Below, piece by piece: positions 15,963 to 23,699 of a stretch of DNA of 40,518 nt. A model generated the notes under the pieces. It ran no database searches and was not told the origin of the DNA. It was given only the letters and a program-made list of their open reading frames with translations. The first letter of the stretch is position 1, and each line of letters starts with the position of its first letter. The DNA is taken from positions 1 to 40,518 of IMG/VR virus record IMGVR_UViG_3300002835_010847; one strand, given 5' to 3'. The position numbers and the translations under genes are program-made. Source of the stretch: a virus.

Positions 15963-16982
15963 TTAATCTTTCTTTTGATAAGGTTCAACCTTCCTTGAAC
16001 ATTTTATTTTACATATACGACTGTCAAATTTTAAGAAGTCTGTTTTCCAAAAAGGATCTAAAAGTATTTCATCTAACGTTTTTAATTTTAAATTAAATTT
16101 TGTTTTTGCTAAATCTAACCAATAATTGTTAACGCTATATCTATTACCTGACCAACAACAGGGATAAAACTCTCCTAGACTGTTTATAAAAACTCCAACT
16201 TCTCCTGTTAAACAACTTTTTGCTCTTAGTTCAAAAGTTTTTAATTTAAGCGTTCTTTTCCATACTACAGAATAATCATTTGGTCGAATCTTTGAAGTTA
16301 GGTCTTCAGCAGTTACTTCATACTTGTAAGAAGGAGAAACTAAATCCATTCTAGGCTGCAATTCATCAAATCCATCATTTGACCATTTAATATTATAATA
16401 TCCAAATTTAGAACTTTTGGTTATACGATACTGATCGAAACCCAAATCTTTAGCCATCTGTTTTTGGTATTCCATCATATCTTGATTAAAACTAAATGGA
16501 ATCATTCCCCAAACTCTATATGTAGAATTATTGTTTTTAAAAAAAGAATTTATACCAACAATAATACTTTCCCAATCAGAATTTTTTCTATACTTATTAT
16601 TGCTTTCGTGATCCCAACCATCTAAACTCCATGTTATTTCGTCGTGCTCGTTTAATATACTTGCTAAAGATTGCCACCATTCGGCTGTTTTGTAACTACC
16701 ATTTGTAACAATTCTGATATTAATGATAGGATTAATGCTTTTTATCCATGAACAAATTTCCAAAAATTCTTTGCAGTAAATTGGATCACCATCATTACCA
16801 CAAAAGTTCATCATTCGTATATCACGGATTCTACTTTCAGTAATCTGTGTTTTAAAAAAATTTAAATCCAATTGTTTGTTTAATAAGGTTTCAGGTACTT
16901 CAGCCCTTGTACACCTCGGACATTTCAATGTACAAATACTGGAAACTTCAACATGCCAATGGTCTAATACTAAATCGCTCAT
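15963..16982 (-). CDS. Radical SAM protein with SPASM-type C-terminal cysteines
   Basis: This is a 339-residue protein. The core motif C17xxxC21xxC24 (SSICTLKCPRC) is followed by NFCGNDGDP and SLDGWDHES barrel elements. The C-terminus has a SPASM-like set: SCLTGEVGVFINSLGEFYPCCW and later CKIKC. SPASM enzymes use extra Fe-S clusters, mostly to modify ribosomal peptides or protein side chains. ATG 16982, with AGGAA before it, is preferred; a GTG further upstream at 17063 would run into the divergent gene at 17052. Confidence 0.82.
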   Translation of the reverse strand: MSDLVLDHWHVEVSSICTLKCPRCTRAEVPETLLNKQLDLNFFKTQITESRIRDIRMMNFCGNDGDPIYCKEFLEICSWIKSINPIINIRIVTNGSYKTAEWWQSLASILNEHDEITWSLDGWDHESNNKYRKNSDWESIIVGINSFFKNNNSTYRVWGMIPFSFNQDMMEYQKQMAKDLGFDQYRITKSSKFGYYNIKWSNDGFDELQPRMDLVSPSYKYEVTAEDLTSKIRPNDYSVVWKRTLKLKTFELRAKSCLTGEVGVFINSLGEFYPCCWSGNRYSVNNYWLDLAKTKFNLKLKTLDEILLDPFWKTDFLKFDSRICKIKCSRKVEPYQKKD

Positions 16983-17038
16983 AGAACTATTTACAATTCC
17001 TATTAACTTTAGTAAAATATTTCTATAAATCTTTAGAC

Positions 17039-17046
17039 CATAAATA
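17039..17046 (+). promoter_or_regulatory. CATAAATA box five bases before ATG 17052
   Basis: CATAAATA matches the NATAAATA late-promoter form and is followed by five bases and ATG 17052, which has no Shine-Dalgarno. It lies between divergent radical SAM genes. A leaderless or near-leaderless transcript would result if the box is used. Inference only. Confidence 0.3.
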
Positions 17047-17051
17047 TTATA

Positions 17052-18011
17052 ATGAAATTGCACGGAACAAAAATAATCGAAATCAAAAATGAATCAGACA
17101 TGATAACAATTGATTGGACTTTAGGGAATTTTTGCAATTTCAAATGCGGCTATTGTTTTGATGATTGCAACAGTGGCACTATACGACCACCAAAGATAAA
17201 TGATACTGTAAAAAATAATATTCAACATTTGATTAATCAAATTAGAAAAAATAATGATAAAAGTATTATTTTTAATTTTGGTGGAGGTGAACCTACCTTA
17301 TTTCACGATTTTGAAAACTTAATAAATTTTTGTAGCACACTTGGAAAAATATCAATGGTTACAAACGGAAGTCGAACCATTAATTGGTGGAACGATAACA
17401 AAAAATTTATTAATTTTATCAGTCTTAGTTTTCACGTAGAAGAAACAAATTTTGATCACGTTGTTAATTTAATCAAAGAAATCGGTAATGATGTTTCAAT
17501 CAGTGTTCATTTTATCATAGATGATTTACATTTTGACAAATCAACAAATTTATATGAACAATTAAGAAATATAATAATTGAACAAAAGTTGAAAACAAAT
17601 TTATATATTAAAACGTTAAGGTCTACTTCAAAACGAAAAATATCGTATGACAAAGATCAAAGTAAAATAATTAACAGTTTGTTACCATACTCGATAAATC
17701 CACCCGTTTTTAAAACTTTAATAAAACTTGAAAATGGAAAAACAGTAGGATGGGATATGAGAAATTTGATAAATTATTCTGAAAATTTTTTTAATTACAC
17801 CTGCGAGGGACACAAGGAATTTGTTCAAATATTTTTAAATGGTGACGTGGGAATGATGTCGTGTGGTCAATTTTATCTTAACAATATGACAAATATATTT
17901 TCTAATGATTTTTCAAAAAATTTTATCGTCAATGATGAAAAATTAATTTGTAAGCAATTAAGAGATTGCGGATGTTTAGGACTACATACTGCATCAAAAT
18001 TTATTAACTAA
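17052..18011 (+). CDS. Radical SAM protein with C-terminal auxiliary cysteines
   Basis: This is a 319-residue protein. The cluster motif is C28xxxC32xxC35 (NFCNFKCGYC), directly followed by FDDC; the glycine motif is NFGGGEPTLF. The C-terminus carries CEGHKEFVQIFLNGDVGM with SCGQ, then CKQLRDCGCLG, a cysteine set expected to hold an auxiliary Fe-S cluster (twitch/SPASM-like). It starts a plus-strand run of four genes reaching the split pair at 20281-21244. Function within the family is unknown. Confidence 0.8.
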   Translation: MKLHGTKIIEIKNESDMITIDWTLGNFCNFKCGYCFDDCNSGTIRPPKINDTVKNNIQHLINQIRKNNDKSIIFNFGGGEPTLFHDFENLINFCSTLGKISMVTNGSRTINWWNDNKKFINFISLSFHVEETNFDHVVNLIKEIGNDVSISVHFIIDDLHFDKSTNLYEQLRNIIIEQKLKTNLYIKTLRSTSKRKISYDKDQSKIINSLLPYSINPPVFKTLIKLENGKTVGWDMRNLINYSENFFNYTCEGHKEFVQIFLNGDVGMMSCGQFYLNNMTNIFSNDFSKNFIVNDEKLICKQLRDCGCLGLHTASKFIN

Positions 18012-18020
18012 AAAAATATT

Positions 18021-19448
18021 ATGCTAGATTATATCTACTCAGATCAAGAAAACCCATTAATGATGATTGTATGGGACTTAGGGCGGAGATGCAACTATGA
18101 TTGCACATATTGCACATCGTGGATGCATTCAACTACTGCACCGTTAAACAGTCTCGAACAATACAAAAAAACTGCTCAATTTATTGACAAATATTATTCT
18201 ATATATTCTAAACATCATAGAAAAAATTGGAATTTGATGATTTCATTTACAGGAGGAGAGCCAGCAGTCAACCCTGCATTTTTTGATCTTTTATCATTTT
18301 TAAAAGAAAATTATCCTTATATGAAATTGAACCTAACCACTAATGGAACATGGAACGAAAGAAAAGGAAAATTTTTATTAGATCATTTAGATAGCATTAC
18401 AGTTTCATATCATTGTGAAGGTACACAAAAACAAAAAGATCTTGTTAGACATAACCTTAAATGGGTTCGAAACACTATAAAAAATCCTAGTAAATTAAAA
18501 GTAAATGTAATGATGCATCAAGATTATTTCGACGAATGCGTTGATTTAATTGAAAATTTCTTAAAGCCCAATGATATAAAATACATTCCCAGAGTAATTG
18601 GTGATGATAATAAATTTAAATCTAAATGGTTTGAAGATATGGACGGTGCCATGCGTCGAACATCGCACACATACACTTTTGAACAATTAGATTATCTTAA
18701 AAATCATTGGAATAAGAAAAATCAAGAAGCAGCAAATGCTAATTTTAAAAAACAAAAACGAACTAACATTTTTGACTATACCAAAGACAATTTCAAAACA
18801 AAAAAAATTATTGAAATAAAAGTAGATAATTCACCAATCAATGTAAAAAAAGTCGAAGAAATTGTTGACATGAAAGAAATCGTTAATGTAATAAAAGTTG
18901 AAGATCCAATTGTTACAAAAAAGATTGATACTAGTTTGTTAGAAAAATCACAACCAAAAGCAATAGAAATAAAAACAGAAGTAACCGATGGACTTGCTAG
19001 AAAAATGGGGAGAATGTGTTGCGGTGGTAGATGTATGACTGTTAAAGATAACGGAGAAATTAAGAACGCTGCATTTATTGAACAAAGTAATTTTAAAGGG
19101 TATAACTGCATGGTAAATTGGTTTTTCTTACATATAGAAGAAGATAAAAACGCTGTATACCATCATCAAACGTGCATGGCAAAACTTCCTAATACTCCAG
19201 AAGTTGATATTGACATGATAAAATTTACCAAAGCAAAATTTACAAACGAAGTTGGCCCAATTACGTCTTTGACCGAATCTGACAGATATTTAGAGTGGTT
19301 AGAAAAACAATTTGAAAACGGTAGAACTCCTACTATCATTTGCCCCAATACTCATTGCGGGTGCGGTATTTGTGTTACCAAAGCCAGCAATGAATTAGAT
19401 TTCAGAGAAATTGCAAACAAATTTATAAAATTAGGAGAAACTATTTAA
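18021..19448 (+). CDS. Large radical SAM protein with low-complexity insert and cysteine-rich C-terminus
   Basis: This is a 475-residue protein. The core motif is C24xxxC28xxC31 (RRCNYDCTYC), with SFTGGEPAV and LTTNGTW as barrel motifs. Residues of about 247-322 form a Lys/Glu/Val/Ile-rich linker with repeated VxxI-type spacing, unlike the rest of the protein. After it comes a cysteine-rich part (CCGGRC, NCMVNWFF, QTCMA, CPNTHCGCGIC) able to hold one or two more Fe-S clusters. There is no Shine-Dalgarno before ATG 18021. The next gene starts directly after its stop. Confidence 0.8.
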   Translation: MLDYIYSDQENPLMMIVWDLGRRCNYDCTYCTSWMHSTTAPLNSLEQYKKTAQFIDKYYSIYSKHHRKNWNLMISFTGGEPAVNPAFFDLLSFLKENYPYMKLNLTTNGTWNERKGKFLLDHLDSITVSYHCEGTQKQKDLVRHNLKWVRNTIKNPSKLKVNVMMHQDYFDECVDLIENFLKPNDIKYIPRVIGDDNKFKSKWFEDMDGAMRRTSHTYTFEQLDYLKNHWNKKNQEAANANFKKQKRTNIFDYTKDNFKTKKIIEIKVDNSPINVKKVEEIVDMKEIVNVIKVEDPIVTKKIDTSLLEKSQPKAIEIKTEVTDGLARKMGRMCCGGRCMTVKDNGEIKNAAFIEQSNFKGYNCMVNWFFLHIEEDKNAVYHHQTCMAKLPNTPEVDIDMIKFTKAKFTNEVGPITSLTESDRYLEWLEKQFENGRTPTIICPNTHCGCGICVTKASNELDFREIANKFIKLGETI

Positions 19449-20294
19449 GTGTTTTATCTTGATTTAAAAAAAGGAAATTACGTTGCCACAATTAAATTTA
19501 AGGAACTTGATCACTCATTATCTAAAAAATGGGCAAAAGTTCTTAAAAAACATATCGACGCTGGCTATCCCATAGCACAACCGAACAGAATCTATAATCT
19601 AAACAATGAATGGGACGAATTAAAAATTATTAATCAAATAAATCAATGCATTCAAACTATAAACAACTATAAACAGTTTATTGATTTTAAAATTTTATCT
19701 CAACAACTTTCACAAACTGACTCAAACATCCTACATCATTACTTTGAATTAATGAGAGGAGAAAACGACAGTCCCAATGAATTTTACAGAGACGCCCCCA
19801 GGGAAATTAAAAAAGTAATTGAAGAATATAATGTGTTGATACATAGATGGGAAGATCTAGGTAGTTATGGAAGAATTGTAGTGCATTTCAAAGAACGCCC
19901 AATGTTTGAATTAGATGACGAGGATTATCAACACTGGACTTTAAATTACGAGCCAGGCGATATAAGACTAAATTATTGTCACAAAGGAAAAACAATTTGG
20001 GACTGTTTCAAAGACGGGGATGATATAGTAGGTGATGATAACATTAGACCTCAACATAGGTACAGTCCAGATTTTAATATTATCTTTGGACGAGGCCCTG
20101 GAAAAACTCAAGCATTTGTAGATTGGTGGGAAAGAATGTCGCCGAAGTTAAATCAATTAGGATTTTACCAAGATGATCCTAAATGTGCAATAGGACATGC
20201 TGTAATAGGAAAAATACAAGGCGACCCAGATGCTGTAAAGAAAAATATTTTAGGAGCAACAGAAATATTAGGAATAAGATATGATAACACTTAA
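19449..20294 (+). CDS. Unrecognised protein linked to radical SAM genes, GTG start
   Basis: This is a 281-residue soluble protein that I cannot assign. The N-terminal half is helical. The C-terminal half has an unusually aromatic and charged segment (RIVVHFKERPMFELDDEDYQHW, then GDIRLNYCHKGKTIWDCF) and HRYSPDFNIIFGRG. The His/Asp/Glu-rich part could bind metal, but I see no known triad. The start is GTG directly after the TAA of the upstream gene, with AGGAG eleven bases away. It sits between two radical SAM loci on the same strand, so it may be a partner or substrate protein; this is inference. Confidence 0.6.
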   Translation: MFYLDLKKGNYVATIKFKELDHSLSKKWAKVLKKHIDAGYPIAQPNRIYNLNNEWDELKIINQINQCIQTINNYKQFIDFKILSQQLSQTDSNILHHYFELMRGENDSPNEFYRDAPREIKKVIEEYNVLIHRWEDLGSYGRIVVHFKERPMFELDDEDYQHWTLNYEPGDIRLNYCHKGKTIWDCFKDGDDIVGDDNIRPQHRYSPDFNIIFGRGPGKTQAFVDWWERMSPKLNQLGFYQDDPKCAIGHAVIGKIQGDPDAVKKNILGATEILGIRYDNT

Positions 20295-20568
20295 ACCAAG
20301 ATGCATGTATAAAGATAACAACGGTGTTGTCATGGGAATTGCCTATTGTTCCGACGGGTATCTTCTTCCGTGTTGTTGGCTTGACACAGAATGGTCAAAA
20401 AAAACTTTAGTAGAACTAGGTCTATACGATAATGAACTAAAATTAGAAAATAACAATTCTGTCGAAGATATTGTTAAAAGTAATCAATGGAAAAGTTTTA
20501 TAAGAATACTGCAAGAAGAACCAGAATTGGCTCCAAAAAAATGTCACGAAAAATGTAAAAATGATTGA
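20281..20568 (+). CDS. Stand-alone SPASM-like domain protein
   Basis: This 95-residue protein looks like the auxiliary-cluster part of a radical SAM enzyme without the core. It reads CMYKDNNGVVMGIAYCSDG, then LLPCCWLD, and ends with a CHEKC motif. The C...G-x-x-x-PCC...CxxxC spacing equals the C-terminal part of the protein at 15963. It overlaps the upstream gene by 14 bases and the downstream radical SAM core gene by eight, so the two are likely made together and may assemble as one split enzyme. Confidence 0.68.
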   Translation: MITLKPRCMYKDNNGVVMGIAYCSDGYLLPCCWLDTEWSKKTLVELGLYDNELKLENNNSVEDIVKSNQWKSFIRILQEEPELAPKKCHEKCKND

Positions 20569-21244
20569 TGCTGATGAATTTTTAAATATTCAAAAAGAAC
20601 AAGGTAGTTCAAATATAGAACTAACATATAAATGTCCTTTGCAATGTTCTCAATGTTTGAGAACAGATCTCGTAGATAAAAAAGTAGAAAAAAGAAATTA
20701 CATGAAGGAAAAAATTTCTCAGTCATCTGATATTTCTTTAGACAATTTTAGAAAATTATGCAAATTTTTTAATAACACAATAGCGTTATGCGGTCAAATA
20801 TCTGACCCAGTTTACCATAAAGATTTTTTTGAAATTTTAAAAATTTGTTCTCTAGAGTTTCCAAATAAAAAATTTAAGATACACACAGCAGCACATCAAA
20901 AAAATATTGAATGGTATGAAAAGGCCTTTGATTTGACTGGTGATAATGTTTTGTGGATGTTTGGATTAGACGGTCTACCGGATACTAGTTACTTGTACAG
21001 AAGGGGACAAAATTCTCAATTAATTTTTGATGCTATGATGTTGGGTAGTAAATTGAATAAAAAAATAATTTGGCAATTTATTGTATTTGAATTCAACGAA
21101 CATCAAATAGAAACTGCTAGATCCATTTGTAAACAAAACAATATCTTATTTAAATTAGTTAAAACTTATCGAACTTCAAAAAATATTAAACTCCCGTCTG
21201 AATCATATAGACCAAAGGGTTTAATAAAAGAATGGACCGACTAA
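20561..21244 (+). CDS. Radical SAM core protein lacking its own SPASM domain
   Basis: This is a 227-residue protein with the cluster motif C25xxxC29xxC32 (YKCPLQCSQC) and barrel elements ALCGQISDPVYH and FGLDGLPDTSYLYR, closely parallel to the core of the protein at 15963. It ends after the barrel with no auxiliary cysteines; the missing part is supplied by the gene just upstream. ATG lies in the last codons of that gene. Related core-only proteins are common in marine phages. Substrate unknown. Confidence 0.8.
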   Translation: MIDADEFLNIQKEQGSSNIELTYKCPLQCSQCLRTDLVDKKVEKRNYMKEKISQSSDISLDNFRKLCKFFNNTIALCGQISDPVYHKDFFEILKICSLEFPNKKFKIHTAAHQKNIEWYEKAFDLTGDNVLWMFGLDGLPDTSYLYRRGQNSQLIFDAMMLGSKLNKKIIWQFIVFEFNEHQIETARSICKQNNILFKLVKTYRTSKNIKLPSESYRPKGLIKEWTD

Positions 21245-21245
21245 T

Positions 21246-22004
21246 TTATTTGTACCCTATTCTCATGTAACGGGTGTAATCAATTAGTTGTAATTCACCT
21301 TCATACAACACTTGTGTCATAGGAGTTTGTTTAGCAAAATCTTCTAAAGACTCTGCACAATTTACATGATCTTCAATATCACGATAGTTATTGTTTTGCA
21401 TCACTAATAATTTTCCATCTGGAATTTTATCATACCAATCTTTAAAATTTCTTATGTGTTCGCAACTAGTATTAATGATAGTATCGGGATTATCAGTCAA
21501 TGTAACAACAGAATGATCTGCTCTTAACGTATCATACACTAACGGATATGTCATCTTGTGAATATCATACGTTGTTGCTTTGAATTTCCAATCTTCTAAA
21601 ATATATTTTTTATTAACAGTATTAGCAATCGTTAAACAATTTTCGTCAATATCGAAACTTCTTATTTTTTCAATCTTGCAGTTACTTTCAAATAACATAG
21701 CAGCCAATGTAGCATACCAACCTGCACAAAGAAATACAGTTCCTAATTCAACATTTAATTTTTCTAATTCTTTGATAATCCATTTTTTACTTTTAATCTG
21801 TCCACGACTAAATGCATCGTTATCGAATTCTTCGATTCTATCAATTTTTCTTAATGCTTCTACCAAAGGTGTATCGCTTAAATGTTTTATTAATCTAAAT
21901 AATGCAAATCTATCATCGCTCAAAATAGATTTTCTTAGGTCAACAATTAAATTGTTATCAGGATAAAGTAATTCTAATCGGTCAAGTAGTTCTTCTGTAT
22001 TCAT
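21246..22004 (-). CDS. Class I SAM-dependent methyltransferase-like protein (3)
   Basis: This is a 252-residue protein. The N-terminal helical part is followed by a Rossmann-like motif GTVFLCAGWYATLAAML (88-104), where the usual GxGxG is altered to AGW. IRSFDID supplies the acidic residue for SAM, and INTSCEHI resembles a motif-IV substrate loop. ATG 22004 with CGGAA before it is preferred over an upstream TTG. It is the last gene of a minus-strand operon behind two glycosyltransferase-like genes. Confidence 0.62.
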   Translation of the reverse strand: MNTEELLDRLELLYPDNNLIVDLRKSILSDDRFALFRLIKHLSDTPLVEALRKIDRIEEFDNDAFSRGQIKSKKWIIKELEKLNVELGTVFLCAGWYATLAAMLFESNCKIEKIRSFDIDENCLTIANTVNKKYILEDWKFKATTYDIHKMTYPLVYDTLRADHSVVTLTDNPDTIINTSCEHIRNFKDWYDKIPDGKLLVMQNNNYRDIEDHVNCAESLEDFAKQTPMTQVLYEGELQLIDYTRYMRIGYK

Positions 22005-22014
22005 ATTTTTTCCG

Positions 22015-22932
22015 TTATTCAAATGTTGTAAAAATTAAATTAGACTGTCTCGGAGTATTAAAATTGAATTGTTTAAAAAATTTACTTTGTCTTGGCGTAA
22101 ACATTTCTGGAATTTCTAAAATGCCTTTTAATAAATTGCTATATGTTTCAATTTTTTCTTGGACATCATCTTCAGATAAGTCAGATAGTTCATTTTCCCA
22201 ATAAGAATTTAAATAATCAAAATTTCTAACTTGTTCAAAATTCCAATTTGAATAAAGTACTTTGCAACATCCCATTCTTGCTCCTAATATTGCCCAAGTA
22301 CCATATTCTACGTCACTGCCAACAGTTGCCCAAACTAATAATCTTTTAACATTCCCATGCCACAAATCTGAAACATGTTGGGGACGAAGACCCTTGTCAA
22401 GGCTCATTTTTACTCCTTCTCGAAATCCTGCTCTCCATGCCTGCAATTTTGATGAATTGTTTCTTATTTCGCTAAATGATAAATCCAAAGGAATATAATT
22501 TATATCCCAACAAAAATCTATTTTAGATCTAGGTTTATCATCAGGAGCATTTTCATGAGTCTGCATAGACAAGGCAAGATCAGTTGGCCAACATTTAATT
22601 CCTCCATTACCGTATAATAATCCATTTATTGTATTAAAACTTGGCCAAGAAAAAACAGAGTTCTCGATATCTATCAAATCATCTTTGATAATTAATTTTT
22701 GTTTAACAAAGTTTTCTTTTGTTAAAAAATTGTCACCATCGATTACAACGAATCTTTCTGTTTCTGATTTTCTTGCTGCTTCTTTGTGTGCAGTATCACT
22801 GCCCTTTATTCCATGCACTCTTTTTGCATATGGTATCATTGTAACCAATTGTTGATAATTTTCATCTGCATTTGGTTCATCGTAACTCAAAAAGATAACA
22901 TCATACTTAGACAGATTAATTGATCTCTCCAT
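22015..22932 (-). CDS. Glycosyltransferase-like protein (GT-A type), copy 1
   Basis: This is a 305-residue protein. DVIFLSYDEPNADENY opens a GT-A-like nucleotide-binding fold, and FVVIDGDNFL (DGD at 65-67) is the likely metal-binding DxD motif. GLLYGNGGIKCWP resembles the acceptor-side loop. The start is ATG 22932 with AAGGAAAC before it, inside the end of the upstream paralogue. It shares the EPNA, HGIKG and DGD blocks with copy 2. The product would be a sugar transfer to an unknown acceptor. Confidence 0.6.
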   Translation of the reverse strand: MERSINLSKYDVIFLSYDEPNADENYQQLVTMIPYAKRVHGIKGSDTAHKEAARKSETERFVVIDGDNFLTKENFVKQKLIIKDDLIDIENSVFSWPSFNTINGLLYGNGGIKCWPTDLALSMQTHENAPDDKPRSKIDFCWDINYIPLDLSFSEIRNNSSKLQAWRAGFREGVKMSLDKGLRPQHVSDLWHGNVKRLLVWATVGSDVEYGTWAILGARMGCCKVLYSNWNFEQVRNFDYLNSYWENELSDLSEDDVQEKIETYSNLLKGILEIPEMFTPRQSKFFKQFNFNTPRQSNLIFTTFE

Positions 22933-23608
22933 ATGTTTCCTTAAATTTATTTTTAAGCCAATCAAAATTGTTAATCATATTCATTTCATTTTTGTGTTGA
23001 AGGCCAAATTTTTTTCCTTCCTTGGCTCCATCAATTGCAAATTTTCCAAATGGTCTATCAATGCCCCGCGTACACCAAACTTCGAGGCGTTCTTCAGTTT
23101 CAAAAGATTTTTGGCGATCAATCATTTTGCTAGATAATTTAGCACACTCTCTAAATGCACTTTTCCAAGTGTTAAATGGATCTGTGTTAAATTCGGTAAT
23201 GTTACTGATAACATTGACAGGTTTGTAAAAATCGCTTATACTGGTTGCAATATCTGGATTTTTAATGTTCAAATTTTGAGTCAAATGTTTTGGTAATAAT
23301 TTAACTCCACCGTAACCATAGACCAGATCATTTATCGGATTTTTACTTCTCCAAACATGAACAGTTTTTTTCGCTCCAGTATCATACTCTGGAATTTCAT
23401 AATCAAAATTAAAACTTTCTAAAATTATAGCATCACCGTCTACTACATAAAACATCTCTGTATCAACTAGTTTAGCCGCAATTTTATGAGCATTTTGAAT
23501 ACCCTTTATACCGTGTATTCTTTTAATTTTACCGTTCTTTTTCTTCAAAATTTGCCAATTTTTTTCTGCATTTGGCTCGTTGAAACTGATAAAAACAACA
23601 TCGTACAT
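22916..23608 (-). CDS. Glycosyltransferase-like protein (GT-A type), copy 2
   Basis: This is a 230-residue paralogue of the downstream gene. It begins MYDVVFISFNEPNAEKNW, has RIHGIKGIQNAHK and the DxD-like VVDGDAI (DGD 57-59), then VYGYGGVKLLP. It is about 75 residues shorter than copy 1 at the C-terminus. It is the first gene of a three-gene minus-strand operon. The spacer upstream contains GGTAAATATG, a weaker version of the late box noted elsewhere. Activity is inferred from these motifs only. Confidence 0.6.
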   Translation of the reverse strand: MYDVVFISFNEPNAEKNWQILKKKNGKIKRIHGIKGIQNAHKIAAKLVDTEMFYVVDGDAIILESFNFDYEIPEYDTGAKKTVHVWRSKNPINDLVYGYGGVKLLPKHLTQNLNIKNPDIATSISDFYKPVNVISNITEFNTDPFNTWKSAFRECAKLSSKMIDRQKSFETEERLEVWCTRGIDRPFGKFAIDGAKEGKKFGLQHKNEMNMINNFDWLKNKFKETYGEIN

Positions 23609-23699
23609 AGTTTATTTGTAAATATAATTGCACATATTTACCGAGCACTAAAACTGCTGACAAATTTTAGCGATTACAAAAAATATTTTAGAGAAAATT

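Noticed and set aside
16983-17063. GTG start at 17063 that would extend the radical SAM protein of 15963-16982
   Set aside because: It overlaps the divergent gene at 17052 and adds a sequence unlike family N-termini; ATG 16982 has AGGAA upstream.
18776-19111. Antisense open frame of 111 codons
   Set aside because: It is a shadow of the low-complexity linker of the 18021 gene, with no ribosome site and no protein-like motif.
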